64,000 nt of DNA from Bryoerythrophyllum caledonicum (GCA_963971425.1 OZ020523.1:10474867-10538866), one strand, 5' to 3'. Positions 1 to 11,774 are shown, counted from the first letter of the stretch. Program-made: numbers and translations. The notes: generated by a model not told the origin, from the letters alone.

Positions 1-90
1 AGATTTTGGATGCACTAACCTTTGGTCGGGTGATTGATCCATAGGAGTATGACATTACCTTAGCATCAAGACTGGTTTCAGTCCTCTTCT

Positions 91-345
91 TTGTGCGAAT
101 GTCTATTGGGGATGACTGAACCCAAGTCTATGTGTTGAGGACGGAGTAGGACTTGGTTTGATCCCTTGTGCGAATGTCAATGCGGTTATAACTAGGACTA
201 TTCTAACAGCTCGGATTACCTTGAGAGGAGGGAGGAGATCTAACTAATCCCTTTGTGCAAATTTCTATTGGGTGCGGGAAGAAGGATGTTGGTCTCTTAA
301 GGAAAGGAGTAAAGTCGGTGGTCCCTTGTGCGAATGTCTATGTGG
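91..345. repeat. Irregular short direct repeat upstream of the minisatellite
   Basis: Four copies of a motif close to TTGTGCGAATGTCTATGGG lie at about 91-110, 163-185, 249-272 and 322-345, spaced roughly 70-85 bp. The intervening sequence includes GACGGAGTAGG at about 139, which is also the core of one monomer of the minisatellite that begins near 660. The block may be a diverged edge of that array. No gene is visible in 1-660. Confidence 0.6.
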
Positions 346-659
346 ATCAGTAGATAATACCCTTTTAGTCATCACAAGGTAAAGGTAGGACTTACCAGAT
401 CGGAGGGTAGGTAGGTAGGCCACTTACTAACCCCGAGAACTGCCCTAGTCCTAAGGGCCTAGGTCCCTATCCCCCGTAAGGGGGAACTGCAGAGAAACCA
501 CCAACATCCAAGTGAGTAGTTAGTAGCAAGCAGAAACTTAATGAAGAAATGGCGTCACCATGCAAAACACAAAAATCTCTTTGAGTCCATAGACCCACGT
601 TCGTGGAGATAAACCCCCCTTTTCGGAATACTAATGCATCCCGGATGTCTATAGTGTAC

Positions 660-2870
660 ATAGGTCCAGGTTCCTCCCTTCCTCCGGGTCCCCAAGTGAA
701 GTAGGATCCTCCCACGGGTCCTCCCTTCCTCCCCGGACGGAGTAGGAACCTACCCGAGGTTCCTCCCTTCCTCCCCGGACGGAGTAGAAACCTACCCGAG
801 GTTCCTCCCTTCCTCCCCGAGTGAAGTAGGCTCCTCCCAAGGATCCTCCCTTCTTCCTCGGACGGAGTAGGAATCTACCCGAGGTTCCTCTCTTCCTCCC
901 CGAGTGAAGTAGGATCCTCCCACGGGTCCTCCCACGGGTCCTCTCTTCCTCTCTGGACGGAGTAGGAACCTACCCGAGGTTCCTCTCTTCCTCCCCGAGT
1001 GAAGTAGGCTCCTCCCACGGATCCTCCCTTCCTCCCCGGAACGGAGTAGAAATCTACCCGAGGTTCCTCCCTTCCTCCCCGAGTGAAGTAGGATCCTCCC
1101 ACGGGTCCTCCTTTCCTCTCCGAACGGAGTAGGAACCTACCCGAGGTTCCTCTCTTCCTTCCCGAGTGAAGTAGGATCCTCCCACGGGTCCTCCCTTCCT
1201 CCCCGGTCGAAGTAGAAACCTACCCGAGGTTCCTTCCTTCCTCCCCGGAACGGAGTAGGAATCTACTCGAGGTTCCTCCTTTCCTCCCCGAGTGAAGTAG
1301 GATCCTCCCACGGGTCCTCCCTTCCTCTCCGAACGGAGTAGGAACCTACCCGAGGTTCCTCTCTTCTTCCCCGAGTGAAGTAGGATCCTTCCACGGGTCC
1401 TCCCTTCCTCCCCGGACGGAGTAGGAACCTACTCGAGGTTCCCCCCTTCCTCCCCGAGTGAAGTAGGATCCTCCCACGGGTCCTCCTTTCCTCTCCGAAC
1501 GGAGTAGGAACCTACCCGAGGTTCCTCTCTTCCTTCCCGAGTGAAGTAGGATCCTCCCACGGGTCCTCCCTTCCTCTCCGAACGGAGTAGGAACCTACCC
1601 GAGGTTCCTCTCTTCTTCCCCGAGTGAAGTAGGATCCTTCCACGGGTCCTCCCTTCCTCCCCGGACGGAGTAGGAACCTACTCGAGGTTCCCCCCTTCCT
1701 CCCCGAGTGAAGTAGGATCCTCCCACGGGTCCCCCTTCCTCCCCGAATGAAGTACGATCCTCCCACGGGTCCTCCCTTCCTCCCCGGACAAAGTAGAAAC
1801 CTACCCGAGGTTCCTGCCTTCCTCCCCGAGTGAAGTAGGCTCCTCCCACGGATCCTCCCTTCCTCCGCCAGTGAAGTAGGCTCCTCCCACGGATCCTCCC
1901 TTCCTCCCCGGAACAGGGCAAGAATCTACCCGAGGTTCCTCCCTTCCTCCCCGAGTGAAGTAGGATCCTCCCACGGGTCCTCCCTTCCTCTCCGAACGGA
2001 GTAGGAACCTACCCGAGGGTCCTCCCTTCCTCCCCGAGTGAAGTAGGATCCTCCCACGGGTCCTCCCTTCCTCCCCGGTCGGAGTAGAAACCTACCCGAG
2101 GTTCCTTCCTTCCTCCCCGGAACGGAGTAGGAATCTACCCGAGGTTCCTCCTTTCCTCCCCGAGTGAAGTAGGATCCTCCCACGGGTCCTCCCTTCCTCT
2201 CCGAACGGAGTAGGAACCTACCCGAGGTTCCTCTCTTCTTCCCCGAGTGAAGTAGGATCCTCCCACGGGTCCTCCCTTCCTCCCCGGACGGAGTAGGAAC
2301 CTACCCGAGGTTCCCCCCTTCCTCCCCGAGTGAAGTAGGATCCTCCCACGGGTCCCCCTTCCTCCCCGAATGAAGTACGATCCTCCCACGGGTCCTCCCT
2401 TCCTCCCCGGACGAAGTAGAAACCTACCCGAGGTTCCTGCCTTCCTCCCCGAGTGAAGTAGGCTCCTCCCACGGATCCTCCCTTCCTCCGCCAGTGAAGT
2501 AGGCTCCTCCCACGGATCCTCTCTTCCTCCTCGGAACGGGGCAAGAATCTACCCGAGGTTCCTCCCTTCCTCCCTTCCTCCCCGAGTGAAGTAGGATCCT
2601 CCCACGGGTCCTCCCTTCCTCTCCGGACGGAGTAGGAACCTACCCGAGGGTCCTCCCTTCCTCCCCGAGTGAAGTAGGATCCTCCCCCGGGTCCTCCCTT
2701 CCTCCCCGAGTGAAGTAGGACCCTCCCACGGGTCCTCCCTTCCTCTCCGGACGGAGTAGGAACCTACCCGAGGTTCCTCACCGGCCGAGGGAAGTAGGAT
2801 CTCACTTAAGGATCCTTCTTGCCCGGACAAAGTAGGGTCCTACCCGAGGATCGTCTTTAGTGTAAATAGG
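660..2870. repeat. 42-bp GC-rich minisatellite with alternating A/B monomers
   Basis: Two related 42-bp monomers alternate: one built on GAGTGAAGTAGGATCCTCCC and one on GACGGAGTAGGAACCTACCC, each followed by a pyrimidine-rich CCTTCCTCCCCG spacer. This gives an 84-bp dimer unit repeated over about 2.2 kb. A longer-range duplication is superimposed: 1512-1921 reappears almost unchanged at 2135-2544, an offset of 623 bp. Because 42 is a multiple of 3 the array stays open in frame on the minus strand and gives Gly/Arg-rich spurious ORFs. I see no sign of a real gene. Copy boundaries are approximate. Confidence 0.9.
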
Positions 2871-3423
2871 ACGGTTGGTTTGGTTAGACTAATCTTTAGA
2901 CTCTAACCTTTCTTTCCTTCTCTTTTATGTATTGATTGTGATATAAGATTGTATAGACATAGACATATTGTTAGTTTTGCAGTTCACGGTGATTCTCTGT
3001 GGGAACAAATACCTTAGGGTATCTTTTGTGTTAAGATGTGAATACTTGCCAACACGTACTACGACAATCCACAACCCAATTTCACCACAAATGCTCTTCA
3101 AACATCAAGATCTGCTCACACCTTCAAACCCTAATGCAAACACACAATAGATACTAGCAAAGTCTTGCTTTACTTCCTTAAACGTCCACAAAGTCCACAT
3201 CCACACTCACTCTAACCCTAGATCCACATAACACACTCACAAGTCACTAGCTCTCTAACTCCAACCTACACACTCTAAGTTGCAACACCTCTAGAGACAA
3301 GAGAGAGAGAGAAGAGACACAAGGAAAAGAGAGCCTCCAAAGTCCTAGAGGGCGGCTCTACACCCCCTCCAAACCCTAATCATACACAATGGATGAAAGA
3401 CGTCCGGATGGATGTCATCCATG
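2871..3423. other. AT-rich spacer, no gene recognised
   Basis: This stretch between the minisatellite and the next repeat holds only short ORFs without a recognisable domain. It includes an AC/AG-rich portion (3290-3340, GAGAGA run). Nothing could be assigned. Confidence 0.5.
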
Positions 3424-3525
3424 TCCGGACAGTTTCATCCACTGTGAATATCTGACAGTTTCATCCACTGTCAAGTCCGGATAGTTTCATCCACTGTCAA
3501 GTCCGGACAGTTTCATCCACTGTCC
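3424..3525. repeat. Four-copy short tandem repeat, ACAGTTTCATCCACTGT core
   Basis: Four copies of CAGTTTCATCCACTGT, most preceded by TCCGGA, occur in about 100 bp. The core starts ACAGT and ends ACTGT, so each copy is a small imperfect palindrome. Function unknown. Confidence 0.75.
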
Positions 3526-3644
3526 ATACTTTCTACCCATAACTATTAAGTAACCGAAAAATTACTACTCGGACCCTATAATAGGCCAAATCTCCGGTTA
3601 ACAATTACTTACAAAATTGATTATATTGTGTTCCGAGTGCAAAG

Positions 3645-4235
3645 TTTGATATTGTCCTACCTAATATAGTTGGGAAGACCGTGGTTATATAAGGCTAAAG
3701 CTTGTTATGACTGGGGCCAGGGTACATTAATTTGACAATTGGGGCTGGCGAAGACAAAATTGAGCTTCAAATGTATCCAGTTCAACTTACCAATTTTGAA
3801 TTTACGTCGGATTGTGAGGATGAATCTTTAGAAGAAGGATTGGAAGATTTTAATTATATTCATATTGATGAACCGGCAGTCACAGAGCAGAGTACAATTA
3901 AATATCAATGTGCGGGACCGGGTGAATATTTAATTGACCCCAATGCTATTGATGATTCTGATCATATAATTGTACATGGGATGAATCGTCATGATGTCCA
4001 TCATGTTAGTATTCTAGAACCAAAATTGGAGCGTTCTAATTTAATCGATTTTATAAAAGATCCTGATACAGAGCATAACAGTATTCAAAAGGTTTTAACT
4101 TTTTGAAACGCCAAAGTGTCAATCAATTAATTTGGGCAACGAGGCTAAACCTCAAAATATTCAAATTTATGATGGTATAACGGGTGAGGAAAAAGAAATT
4201 TGTCATGCCTACTTTATGACGCATAAATCACGGAT
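3645..4235 (+). pseudogene. Ty3/gypsy pol fragment: protease C-terminus and linker before the reverse transcriptase
   Basis: The plus-strand translation begins with a retropepsin C-terminus (LGRPWLYKAKACYDWGQGTL at about 3672-3730, after an in-frame TAG). An acidic linker follows (open from 3732 to 4106). After a one-base shift in the TTTT at about 4100 it continues as ETPKCQSINLGNEAKPQ and DGITGEEKEICHAYFMTHKS. This order matches the protease-to-RT linker of plant Ty3/gypsy polyproteins. No RT follows: the piggyBac-like MITE starts at 4240. It is a decayed fragment with at least one stop and one frameshift. Family assignment rests on remembered motifs. Confidence 0.7.
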
Positions 4236-4239
4236 TTAA

Positions 4240-5161
4240 CCCCTAAAGGCCCAAATCTCCTTGGGGGGGATTCTAGAGTTTGGGCAGGTACCTAAAATTC
4301 GAAAAAAAATTATTATTTTTTGAAACTTTTATTCTAGATTGTCCCTGGTAAGAGCTTTGTGGAGGTATTTTTATTTATTTTTTTGAATTTGTGGTTTGGA
4401 AGTTCGTACCACCTACAGAAAAAAATGGGGACACCGGGCAGCTCCAAAATTTTGCTAGAAGTTTCTATTGACATTGAGATTTTTCATACATAATAAGAAT
4501 ATCCCCTCCTTTGAAAATGTCCAAAAAAAGTTCTTGTCTTTTGGTAAAAAAATCACTTTAACCCAAGTCAAACATTTTCACACATTTTTGGGCAAGGTAC
4601 CAAAAAACTTCTTCTTTTCCTCATAAAACTTAGAGATCTTCATATTTTTAACTTTTTGATTTTCCTACTACAAGATGTGATGTAAACCTTCTTACTTACC
4701 GTTTGGATCAACATTCTAAAACATATTTAGTTCATAAAGACATAAAACGTGAACTGATTTTTTTTGAACCTCCACTCTTTGCACAATTTTTTTGAATATG
4801 CTACACCCCTTTTTCACCTCTAAAAATTGGTATACAAGGAACTAATATCATGCTTAACATAATGGTAATGCTTTTAGGCCATGTGTAGTGCAAATATTTG
4901 ACATCAAATGTAGTCAAAGTTTGATGATCCACTCAACCCAGGGAAGAAAATGAACCGTTTTTCCTACTTCAAACACTATAATCTTTCAATCCGTGCGGTC
5001 AATGTCAATGCAACGTTGTGAGTAGGTTATTTGGTAAGTTTTATTTGAGATCCTACGGCTAAAGCTGGAAATTAGAGTGTTTGTTTCCTTCCTTACTCAT
5101 TGCACAAGAATCGGCAGTTTAGAAGCATTCTTGGTGTGAAATTGTCAAGGAAATTTAGGGG
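4240..5161. mobile_element. piggyBac-like MITE, copy 1 (TTAA-flanked)
   Basis: A 922-bp AT-rich element is flanked by TTAA at 4236-4239 and 5162-5165. It starts CCCCTAAAGGCCC and ends TTTAGGGG, so the terminal inverted repeat is at least 8 bp. Its interior is related to the better preserved copy at 16444-17351: both contain the string AATTCGAAAAAAAAT, the GGTAAGAGCTTTG-type block and a TCAATCCGTGCGGT block near the right end. TTAA target duplication plus CCC termini are the hallmarks of the piggyBac superfamily. No transposase is encoded, so it is non-autonomous. The two flanks are different fragments (Ty3 pol on the left, PEX5 on the right). Confidence 0.75.
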
Positions 5162-5165
5162 TTAA

Positions 5166-5968
5166 AGAGTATTCCAGATGCAGAAAATATGACACTACTT
5201 AGCAGATTCAGCCGATAACCTATCTCTGAAGGGATCAGACGTTCGGCAACATCTCCTGGTACAAGGCTCCCGTGCTTTGGATGGTTCTGCAGCCAGCCCC
5301 TCAAATACCGCAAAGCTTCTTCATGCTCCAACTCTGCGCAGTTCACCAGATCAAATCAGTATCCATGAACTCCATAGAAACAGTAGACAGGCCAATTCAC
5401 AACTGGCGCGCAAGAGGCCAAGAGCTATGAGGTCATGAAACATACCATTCGTGTGGCTCACGCCTAAAGCAAGAAGAACCTCCAAATTAGAGGGATCAGC
5501 ATCTCTTGCTCTCACCACGGAAGCAATAGCCTGCAGCAAGTCAGACACTGTTATCAACGGCAGCATCTGCGATGAACCACGGGTATGAACCTCTCAACTT
5601 GAAGCAAAAGTCATCAATAGAAAGAACAGCAGACATGCCTCAAGTTAAAGCATGGACAAACACAACATTTTTCTTGAAGGGAAAAGCCATCAAGAGCACA
5701 ATGATGAAGGCATACTTGTCAATCATCGTCATTCTCAGCGTGTGTAACCCGAGGCAGACGCCATCCCTCGGCATTTTCAGGATTTTTCAACACTTCAGCT
5801 TCTAGAGCCAAAACTGCTTCACTGAGACGCAATCCTCTACGAAATAGGTCCTGGCCTTCTTTGAGTGGACTTGGGTGGCCCACATAAGGATTATTATCTG
5901 CAAATTGATACACAAAGCGCGACGACGCGGCTCTCTTTTGCTCTCCTCTGACTTGCTCTTTGACAAAC
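5166..5968 (-). pseudogene. PEX5: PEX5 (PTS1 receptor) gene fragment, three exons
   Basis: Minus-strand exons at 5968-5717, 5530-5455 and 5333 to about 5170 encode the start of the TPR region of the peroxisomal PTS1 import receptor PEX5. They carry NNPYVGHPSPLKEGQDLFRR, AVLALEAEVLKNPENAEGWR, VTHAENDD, then DPSNLEVLLALGVSHTN, then EALRYLRGWLQNHPKHGSL. These line up in order with plant PEX5. Real PEX5 is a 600-750-residue cytosolic receptor; here only about 150 residues remain and both ends are missing. An in-frame TGA (probably CGA originally) precedes the first donor. The third exon drifts out of frame near its end, where the MITE right end abuts. Splice sites are still recognisable, so this was copied as genomic DNA. 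Non-functional. Confidence 0.85.
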
Positions 5969-6379
5969 CTGCATTCAATGCATAAATCGTCAGGATCTTA
6001 CCTAATGGAATTGTGTCAACAACCGTCCAGAGTAGTCATGTGTTTTTCAACGTTTCAACGCGTTCTTTCCGATATCACATAATATTCCTGAACACATATA
6101 ATTCGAGGAGAGCAAACCTTCTGACCTTCAGATTGAAGAAATTCATTGAGTGTAGAACTTGTGAATAACATTCACTCTAATAAAATGAACCACATTTGCG
6201 TCACGACCACTGTTGGGAGGAATTCAGTGAAGGTCTTTGCAAAACCTAGACTCGACCTGAATTGTAGATAGTAGTGCGATTTATAAAGGGGTCACATGAA
6301 TAACCAGTTCATCCGAGGGTAGAGATAGAGCAAGCTGTACTTACAAGAAATCAGCAAAAAGGCAAGGGACCAATTCAAT
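5969..6379. other. No gene recognised
   Basis: This is the sequence upstream (in minus orientation) of the PEX5 fragment. No earlier PEX5 exons or other domains were found. Confidence 0.4.
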
Positions 6380-7200
6380 CATGAGAGAAAAACCAATTAT
6401 ATAAATGGACCAATGCCAATTATAGGCGGAAAAAAACCAATTCACATTCCAACCGAAAGTAAAATATTGGAAGTAGGGTCAACCTCACGAACCAATCCCA
6501 CCAATATATTGGGCCAACTGCCAATTTCACCGGTCCCAATGTCAATTTAATCAAGCGGCCAGTCTTTTTCTCATAAAGAACCAATGTTACAAGTCCCGCC
6601 AAAACCAGTTCAAGAAACAATACTGAGTCCCCATATTGGGAGAGCAAATTTACCTCTATTGGGGGTGTCAAATTGCAAAGAATAAACGAGCATTGGGTAT
6701 TACAATCTATATGGAACCTTAGGACATTCTAAAAATATTTGAGTACAATTGAGCCTACAACTTCAATGTAGCAATTATTGGCTATTGCACCAGTATGTCG
6801 TTCAACCTTAAGTTCTTCGTTAAATCGTCGTAGATCTTGTAATAAAGGAATTCCAAAAGTAAGCTTAAATCTCCATCCAGGAGCCCCAACCATTGATGTA
6901 TCTATTGATGGAGAATTAGTTCCAACACTACGATGAAGAATCTAGTGTGAATCTTATGAATGCGAATACAATGGAGGAATTGGGTTTGGACCAATTATTA
7001 CCTACACAAGTGATTTTGAGGATGGTTGATTCTAGCCGGGTTATAACTATGGGTACTTTACAAAGTATGGACACAGTAATTGAAGGAATCGCTTACAAAA
7101 TAGATATTGTCTTCCAATTACAAAGCTCTATATTGTCATATCCAATTCTTTTTCCTTTACTTTCCAATATTGGTAAAGGAATCAACACTACCTTGTAACA
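6380..7200 (+). pseudogene. Ty3/gypsy gag-end and retropepsin fragment
   Basis: Plus-strand translation shows a Pro/Gln/Asn-rich low-complexity stretch (about 6380-6680) typical of the gag-protease junction, with stops. A retropepsin N-terminal half follows from about 6890: SIDGELVPTL, a one-base shift, then DEESSVNLMNANTMEELGLD, RMVDSSRVITMGTLQSM and VIEGIAYKIDIVFQLQ. In related elements the active-site stretch reads D-(S/G)-G-S; here it is D-E-E-S, so it is decayed. The fragment stops at SSILSYPI, the same protein position at which the fragment at 3645 begins. Confidence 0.7.
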
Positions 7201-8337
7201 TGAAGATTCAAACTAGGAGCCTACAATGAGAATTACTCATTGTCATAAAATTATATTCCATTAATTGAATAATATGCATATCTAATGTTGAGGATAAACC
7301 TATTCATGAAATGGAATTACTATATCTTGATTGTATTCACTACACATTATAAATATTCAAAAGACTAGAACAAACACTCTATTCACGCCGATTTCTCTCG
7401 AGGCGGACTGTTTCATCATTCCTTGACCGAGGATCTCTTACAAAACACCAGAAGAAACTCCAATGCTGGTAGAGACGGTTGCCTTCAACATTGCTATTCT
7501 GATCACGGCAACTTTCGACATTCAGGCTGTCAAAATATAATTCAAGATGCAACAGAAGTGAAAGAATCGAGGCGTCCACTTAAGCAGATGAAACAAATGG
7601 AAGACATGGGACATACTCTATAACACCGATGTTGCACATGACAACAGCCTACTAGCAATTACTACAACCCAGATAAGCTGCCAAAAAGCCAAAAGCACAA
7701 GAAGAATCGTAACAACAATGAGAGCTATGCACATGTATGGAATTCCAAATGTCTAAAATCTTTTCCAAAAGGCAAAGGATATTGTACATGCCAAAGGGCT
7801 CCTGTGAAATTCAATTGCTGTACATCACTATCCACGCTATATTGGTCTATGCTCCAATATCAAAAGTGGAAATCTCTGTTCGTTGTTATCATACATAAAG
7901 AAGCTTATCAAAGAAGCTTATCAGCCATACCATTTACGACAGAAGGAGTTTTGACATGCGTATGCCAGTGATATCCCACTTGTGGAGATCCACAGCTTCT
8001 GTTCAGCAAGACCTTCCTTCAAAACAAAGTTGACTGAAACCTACAACAGGCCTAAAGCATCATTTAGCCAAAAGCATCACAACTCAAAGCTAAGACTTAC
8101 ATGATGTAGGACCTCAAGAGAATAACAAGAAGCCTCCGTCTCTCGCATATGTACACCCACAAGCTCCACAGCGCCAACCGCTCTCATCGGAAACAAACTA
8201 TCATTAAACGGCGACCTAGGCACCGTCGTCGGCGCTGTCCTCTCCTAAGCATAACACTTCCTCCTCTGCTCTTGCACATCATTTACTCACCACTTCTCAA
8301 AACCACAACACGGAGCCACTACCTTGCAATCATCGTT
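7201..8337. other. Intergenic, no gene recognised; small repeats
   Basis: There are only short ORFs without domains. A 13-bp direct duplication (AAAGAAGCTTATC twice) sits near 7899-7925. An inverted repeat straddles the start of duplication copy A: about 8329-8366 (CAATCATCGTTAGTATACC and TTTATTCGGTCCCACAC) is inverted at about 8530-8576. Confidence 0.45.
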
Positions 8338-8634
8338 AGTATACCTTTGTTTATTCGGTCCCACACTCGGGCCGCTTCACTTACGCTTTGCGCCCGGAGG
8401 TCCAAAACGGTGTTAACCTCTTGTGTCCATTGTCATAACCATGGCAAATGAAAAAACACAGACAACAGGCAAAAGATATTTGAAGGCAAATATAAGAAAA
8501 TCCTAGCAGCAAGACCTTCGCACGCACAAACAAAGGTATACAAACGATGATTGCTAGGTGTGGGACCGAATAAATCCATAAATTAAAAGCCATCTTCTTA
8601 ATAATATGGTACGTAGTTTTATCATACTCATCCA

Positions 8635-8662
8635 AGGGTTTAGGGTTTAAGGGTTTAGATTT
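8635..8662 (+). repeat. Short telomere-like repeat (copy A)
   Basis: AAGGGTTTAGGGTTTAAGGG and the bases after it give about three degenerate units of the plant telomere motif TTTAGGG. The same run is at 31618-31645 in copy B. It sits just 3' of the last exon of the DUF1537 fragment. Confidence 0.6.
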
Positions 8663-8677
8663 CAAGGGTTGACTTAC

Positions 8678-10260
8678 TGGAGCCTGTGACGAGGTCGCGG
8701 CTGGTCATATTGAGTGTGTCTCTTCCCATGGACAGCAAATGGTCAGCAATTCTGGCAATTTGGGAGATTTCCATTTCCCTCTCCTTCACTGACCCTTTTG
8801 CCAATGTAGTCACGTTTACCTGCACTTACACCCTTTTGTTAGTCTTCCAAAAATTCTACATACACAAAGAGAAAGTTATGGCAAACACAAATTTATTACA
8901 AAGTTGAATGCAAAAGGAAAGACTAAGTAAAGATTAAAATATACAAATACGAAAAGGTTCTAAAGAGTTTTGAATGATATTTTTTGAAGTTTCCAACCAT
9001 CTGGGGAATTAGGAGGGCTACCCTTTTAAGGACTACTTTGAGAATAGAGTTGAGGAGACTCACTGTGATGGTTTCAAGGAAGTCGCCACACTGTGCTCGC
9101 AGCTCCTCAACCTGGATAAAAAAGTAGTTTCTAAGATGAATATTTACCACCGTTCTCTTTGTTGAGCTGACCAAAGAATTATTTAGAGCTGATTTCAATG
9201 GAAAAGAGGGGATATCATTTTGAATCTTTAGAAACCACATTCTACTATCATGTAACTTGTAATAAGGAAATGGCATCTGACCTGTTTGGTGGTCTTAGGA
9301 ACATAGGATCCAACAACCACAAGCCCTCCATAGTGTTGATTAACCACACCCAGGTCATGTGGGTTCACAAGTAATGGCTGGTGTCCAATCCGAGCTGTCA
9401 CAAAAGCAGCTGCAGTGCGGCAAAGAAACCTCTTCCCTCTCGCTTCTGCCTGCAAAACAGCAAAATCCAAGTTCAAAAACACCTGAAATAAGAGGATATT
9501 ATATTCAATGAACTGATGGTATATTAAAATATGTCACAAGTTCTAACATAATCCAAAATAAAAACAACGTCAGGAAGATTGATAACACAAGGTTGTTTTA
9601 ACCATCTACCTTTCTAGCTCTACCTCTTTGAAAAGCATGTTTCTGACCTGGATCATGCCTGCGGCGAAAACCTCAATGTCACGGTGACTGGCTGAATTGA
9701 CCACACAAACTGAGCCCTGAAAACCCATCGTCACATGATTTCAAAACACAAATTAATATTTGCGTGAGAACCGCACACCCGATTTCACTTCTACTCTAAA
9801 AATCACTTAAATTCTGATTTTCCTATGAATGATCTTTCCTGTACACACATCATCCATCAATCACTTACCACCATTTCGGTAATGTTCCATAGCACAATCA
9901 AGTATAATATAATTGCATTTACAGGAGATGGCTATGGGAATAGTACACTGTATTACCTGAGGTAAATTACAGAGATGGTCACAGACAGCTGATGGACCGC
10001 CTTTGCGAAGTAGGTCAGTGGACACAGAAGCAACGTCCTTGGCTGCCCACCGACCACTGGTCTTCTCCTCCACCCACTGAGCACCCAAAACATTGAGTTT
10101 TACATGAGAAAATTATTTTTAAAAGAAAAAATAAAAGCACCAAAAACCACAACTGAAACCATCCTAGAGAGTTGGTAATTCTATCACCTCACGAAGGTTT
10201 GAGGCATTGTAGCCAAACACAGCATCCTTGGCAAACTCCGTTTCCCCAGCTGGAACAAGC
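8678..10260 (-). pseudogene. Fragment of the plant DUF1537 / sugar-acid kinase fusion gene (copy A)
   Basis: Six minus-strand exons with consensus splice sites can be placed at about 10260-10188, 10076-9957, 9716-9648, 9449-9282, 9111-9064 and 8819-8678. In order they encode LVPAGETEFAKDAVFGYNAS, WVEEKTSGRWAAKDVASVST, CVVNSASHRDIEVFAAGMIQ, CRTAAAFVTARIG with GGLVVVGSYVPKTTKQ, VEELRAQCGDFLETIT, and LSMGRDTLNMTSRDLVTG. This matches the middle of the large plant protein that joins a 3-hydroxyisobutyrate-dehydrogenase-like part, a four-carbon acid sugar kinase (DUF1537) and a class II aldolase. Only the kinase middle (about 200 residues) is present; neither the dehydrogenase nor the aldolase exons are in the window. 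The exons themselves look open. I infer a non-functional captured fragment. Confidence 0.82.
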
Positions 10261-10262
10261 CT

Positions 10263-11774
10263 GTAAAAATTGATGAAGTGATTATCAAAGTGAGGTGAAA
10301 ATACCAAGAGCTTTGACCTCTTTTCTCAGTCCTAAATAGCTCTTGATTTTTCTATGATGTATCACCCGGTTTTACATACTTTATGATGCTAAACACAATA
10401 GTTGTAGAAGCACACACTAGACAATGGTACTTTGCCCAACAATGGGTGACAATGTGTGAAAATGTTTGACTTGGTTTAGTATCCTAGTTTTCACTGAAGA
10501 CCGGAGTTGCATTTTGACAACATGAAAGGAATTAATATCATTTGCTTGTACTCAAAATCTCATAGTCAAAAGAGAGTCATATCAAAAGTTTTTGTAAGGT
10601 CCCCAACGTGCCCACTCTCCCCATTTGAACTTCAAAACCCGATAACTTTTTCATGAAATGGCAAATTTAGGAAAAAAGTTGAACTCACATTATTCTAATA
10701 GAGCTTTTTGTAATGTCCATCTAGGATACAATATATAGTTGAAAATGTTAAAAATAGACTCCATAGGAACTTGCCGGAACCTCCAAGAGTCCCTTGAGAG
10801 GACTCTCAAAAAGTTAGGAGTTAACTACTTCAAAGCAACAATCCTAAAATTGGATAAAATTAGTTGGAAACCAACCATAAAAATTGGGCTGCTAATAATA
10901 AACTGTGAATTTGTTTAAGATTGATAAAATTTAGCTAGAATGCTCATCAACAAAATATATATCTAACTATTGTTTTAAATAAAACCACGGGTATCACATA
11001 GGTATATCATGTGAGTCATCTAGGTATTTCACGGATAGAGTAGAGTATAGCCTAGGTTGAATTCCACATATTATGTGCTTGAATAGCTTACTCAACTAGC
11101 TTCAAAGTGTGGGTTGTACAAATTTCTACTAATCTTTATGGTCAATTGGAAATAACGAAAGGACTGAGAAGAACGAACGATCATGAGGAGAACGAACGTT
11201 CATGGGCTGCTGATCTCCATGCAATCTTTTGCGATGCGCACATTTCAACTGATATTAATTTGATAATATATACTCGTATGATACTACTCTTATACCCTGG
11301 TTATACAGGGTTGATACTGAGGCGATCGTGCTCCGACACGGACATTGAGACATCAGTTGGCCCGTCCACTGTCCGCCAACGATGATTCTCATCCACGAAA
11401 CCGACGATCTTGTTAGGCTATAATCACAGTTCACATAAACCTCTTGAACTGAAACCTCGCCTCTAGCAACGATCCCGACACTGGCTAACGTTAACTGGCT
11501 ATATGTTAATGTTCATCCACGGATTTCATCCACACAGGCAACCAACTGCTGAAGCTGCTTCCGAGGCGTTCACGTAACATGGAACGCTTGTCGCAATTCT
11601 CAGTGTCAGATTGTAATTCTCATTTTGTGTGAAGTTTGCCTTTCAAGGCGCAGTTAGTGATTTCTCATCGTCGCAATTCTCAGTTTCAGATTGTATTTTC
11701 AGCTTGTGTGAAGTTTGCCTTTCAAGGCGCAGTCAGTGATTTGTGTGAAGTTAGCCTTTCAAATCGTGCTAGAA
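10263..11774. repeat. Non-coding spacer with a dispersed repeat (copy A)
   Basis: No gene is seen here. The part near 10440-10830 is a dispersed non-coding repeat. CCAAGAGTCCCTTGAGAGGA at about 10782 reappears in copy B at about 33756 and, in inverse orientation, at about 25141 (CCAAGAGTCCTCTTGAGGGA). Near 11630-11760 the string GTGTGAAGTTTGCCTTTCAA is repeated two to three times just upstream of the DRE2 start; copy B has fewer copies. Confidence 0.5.

Noticed and set aside
649..2830. Many Gly/Arg-rich minus-strand ORFs of 60-108 codons
   Set aside because: They are translations of a 42-bp tandem repeat whose period is a multiple of three. No start context, splice signals or recognisable family.
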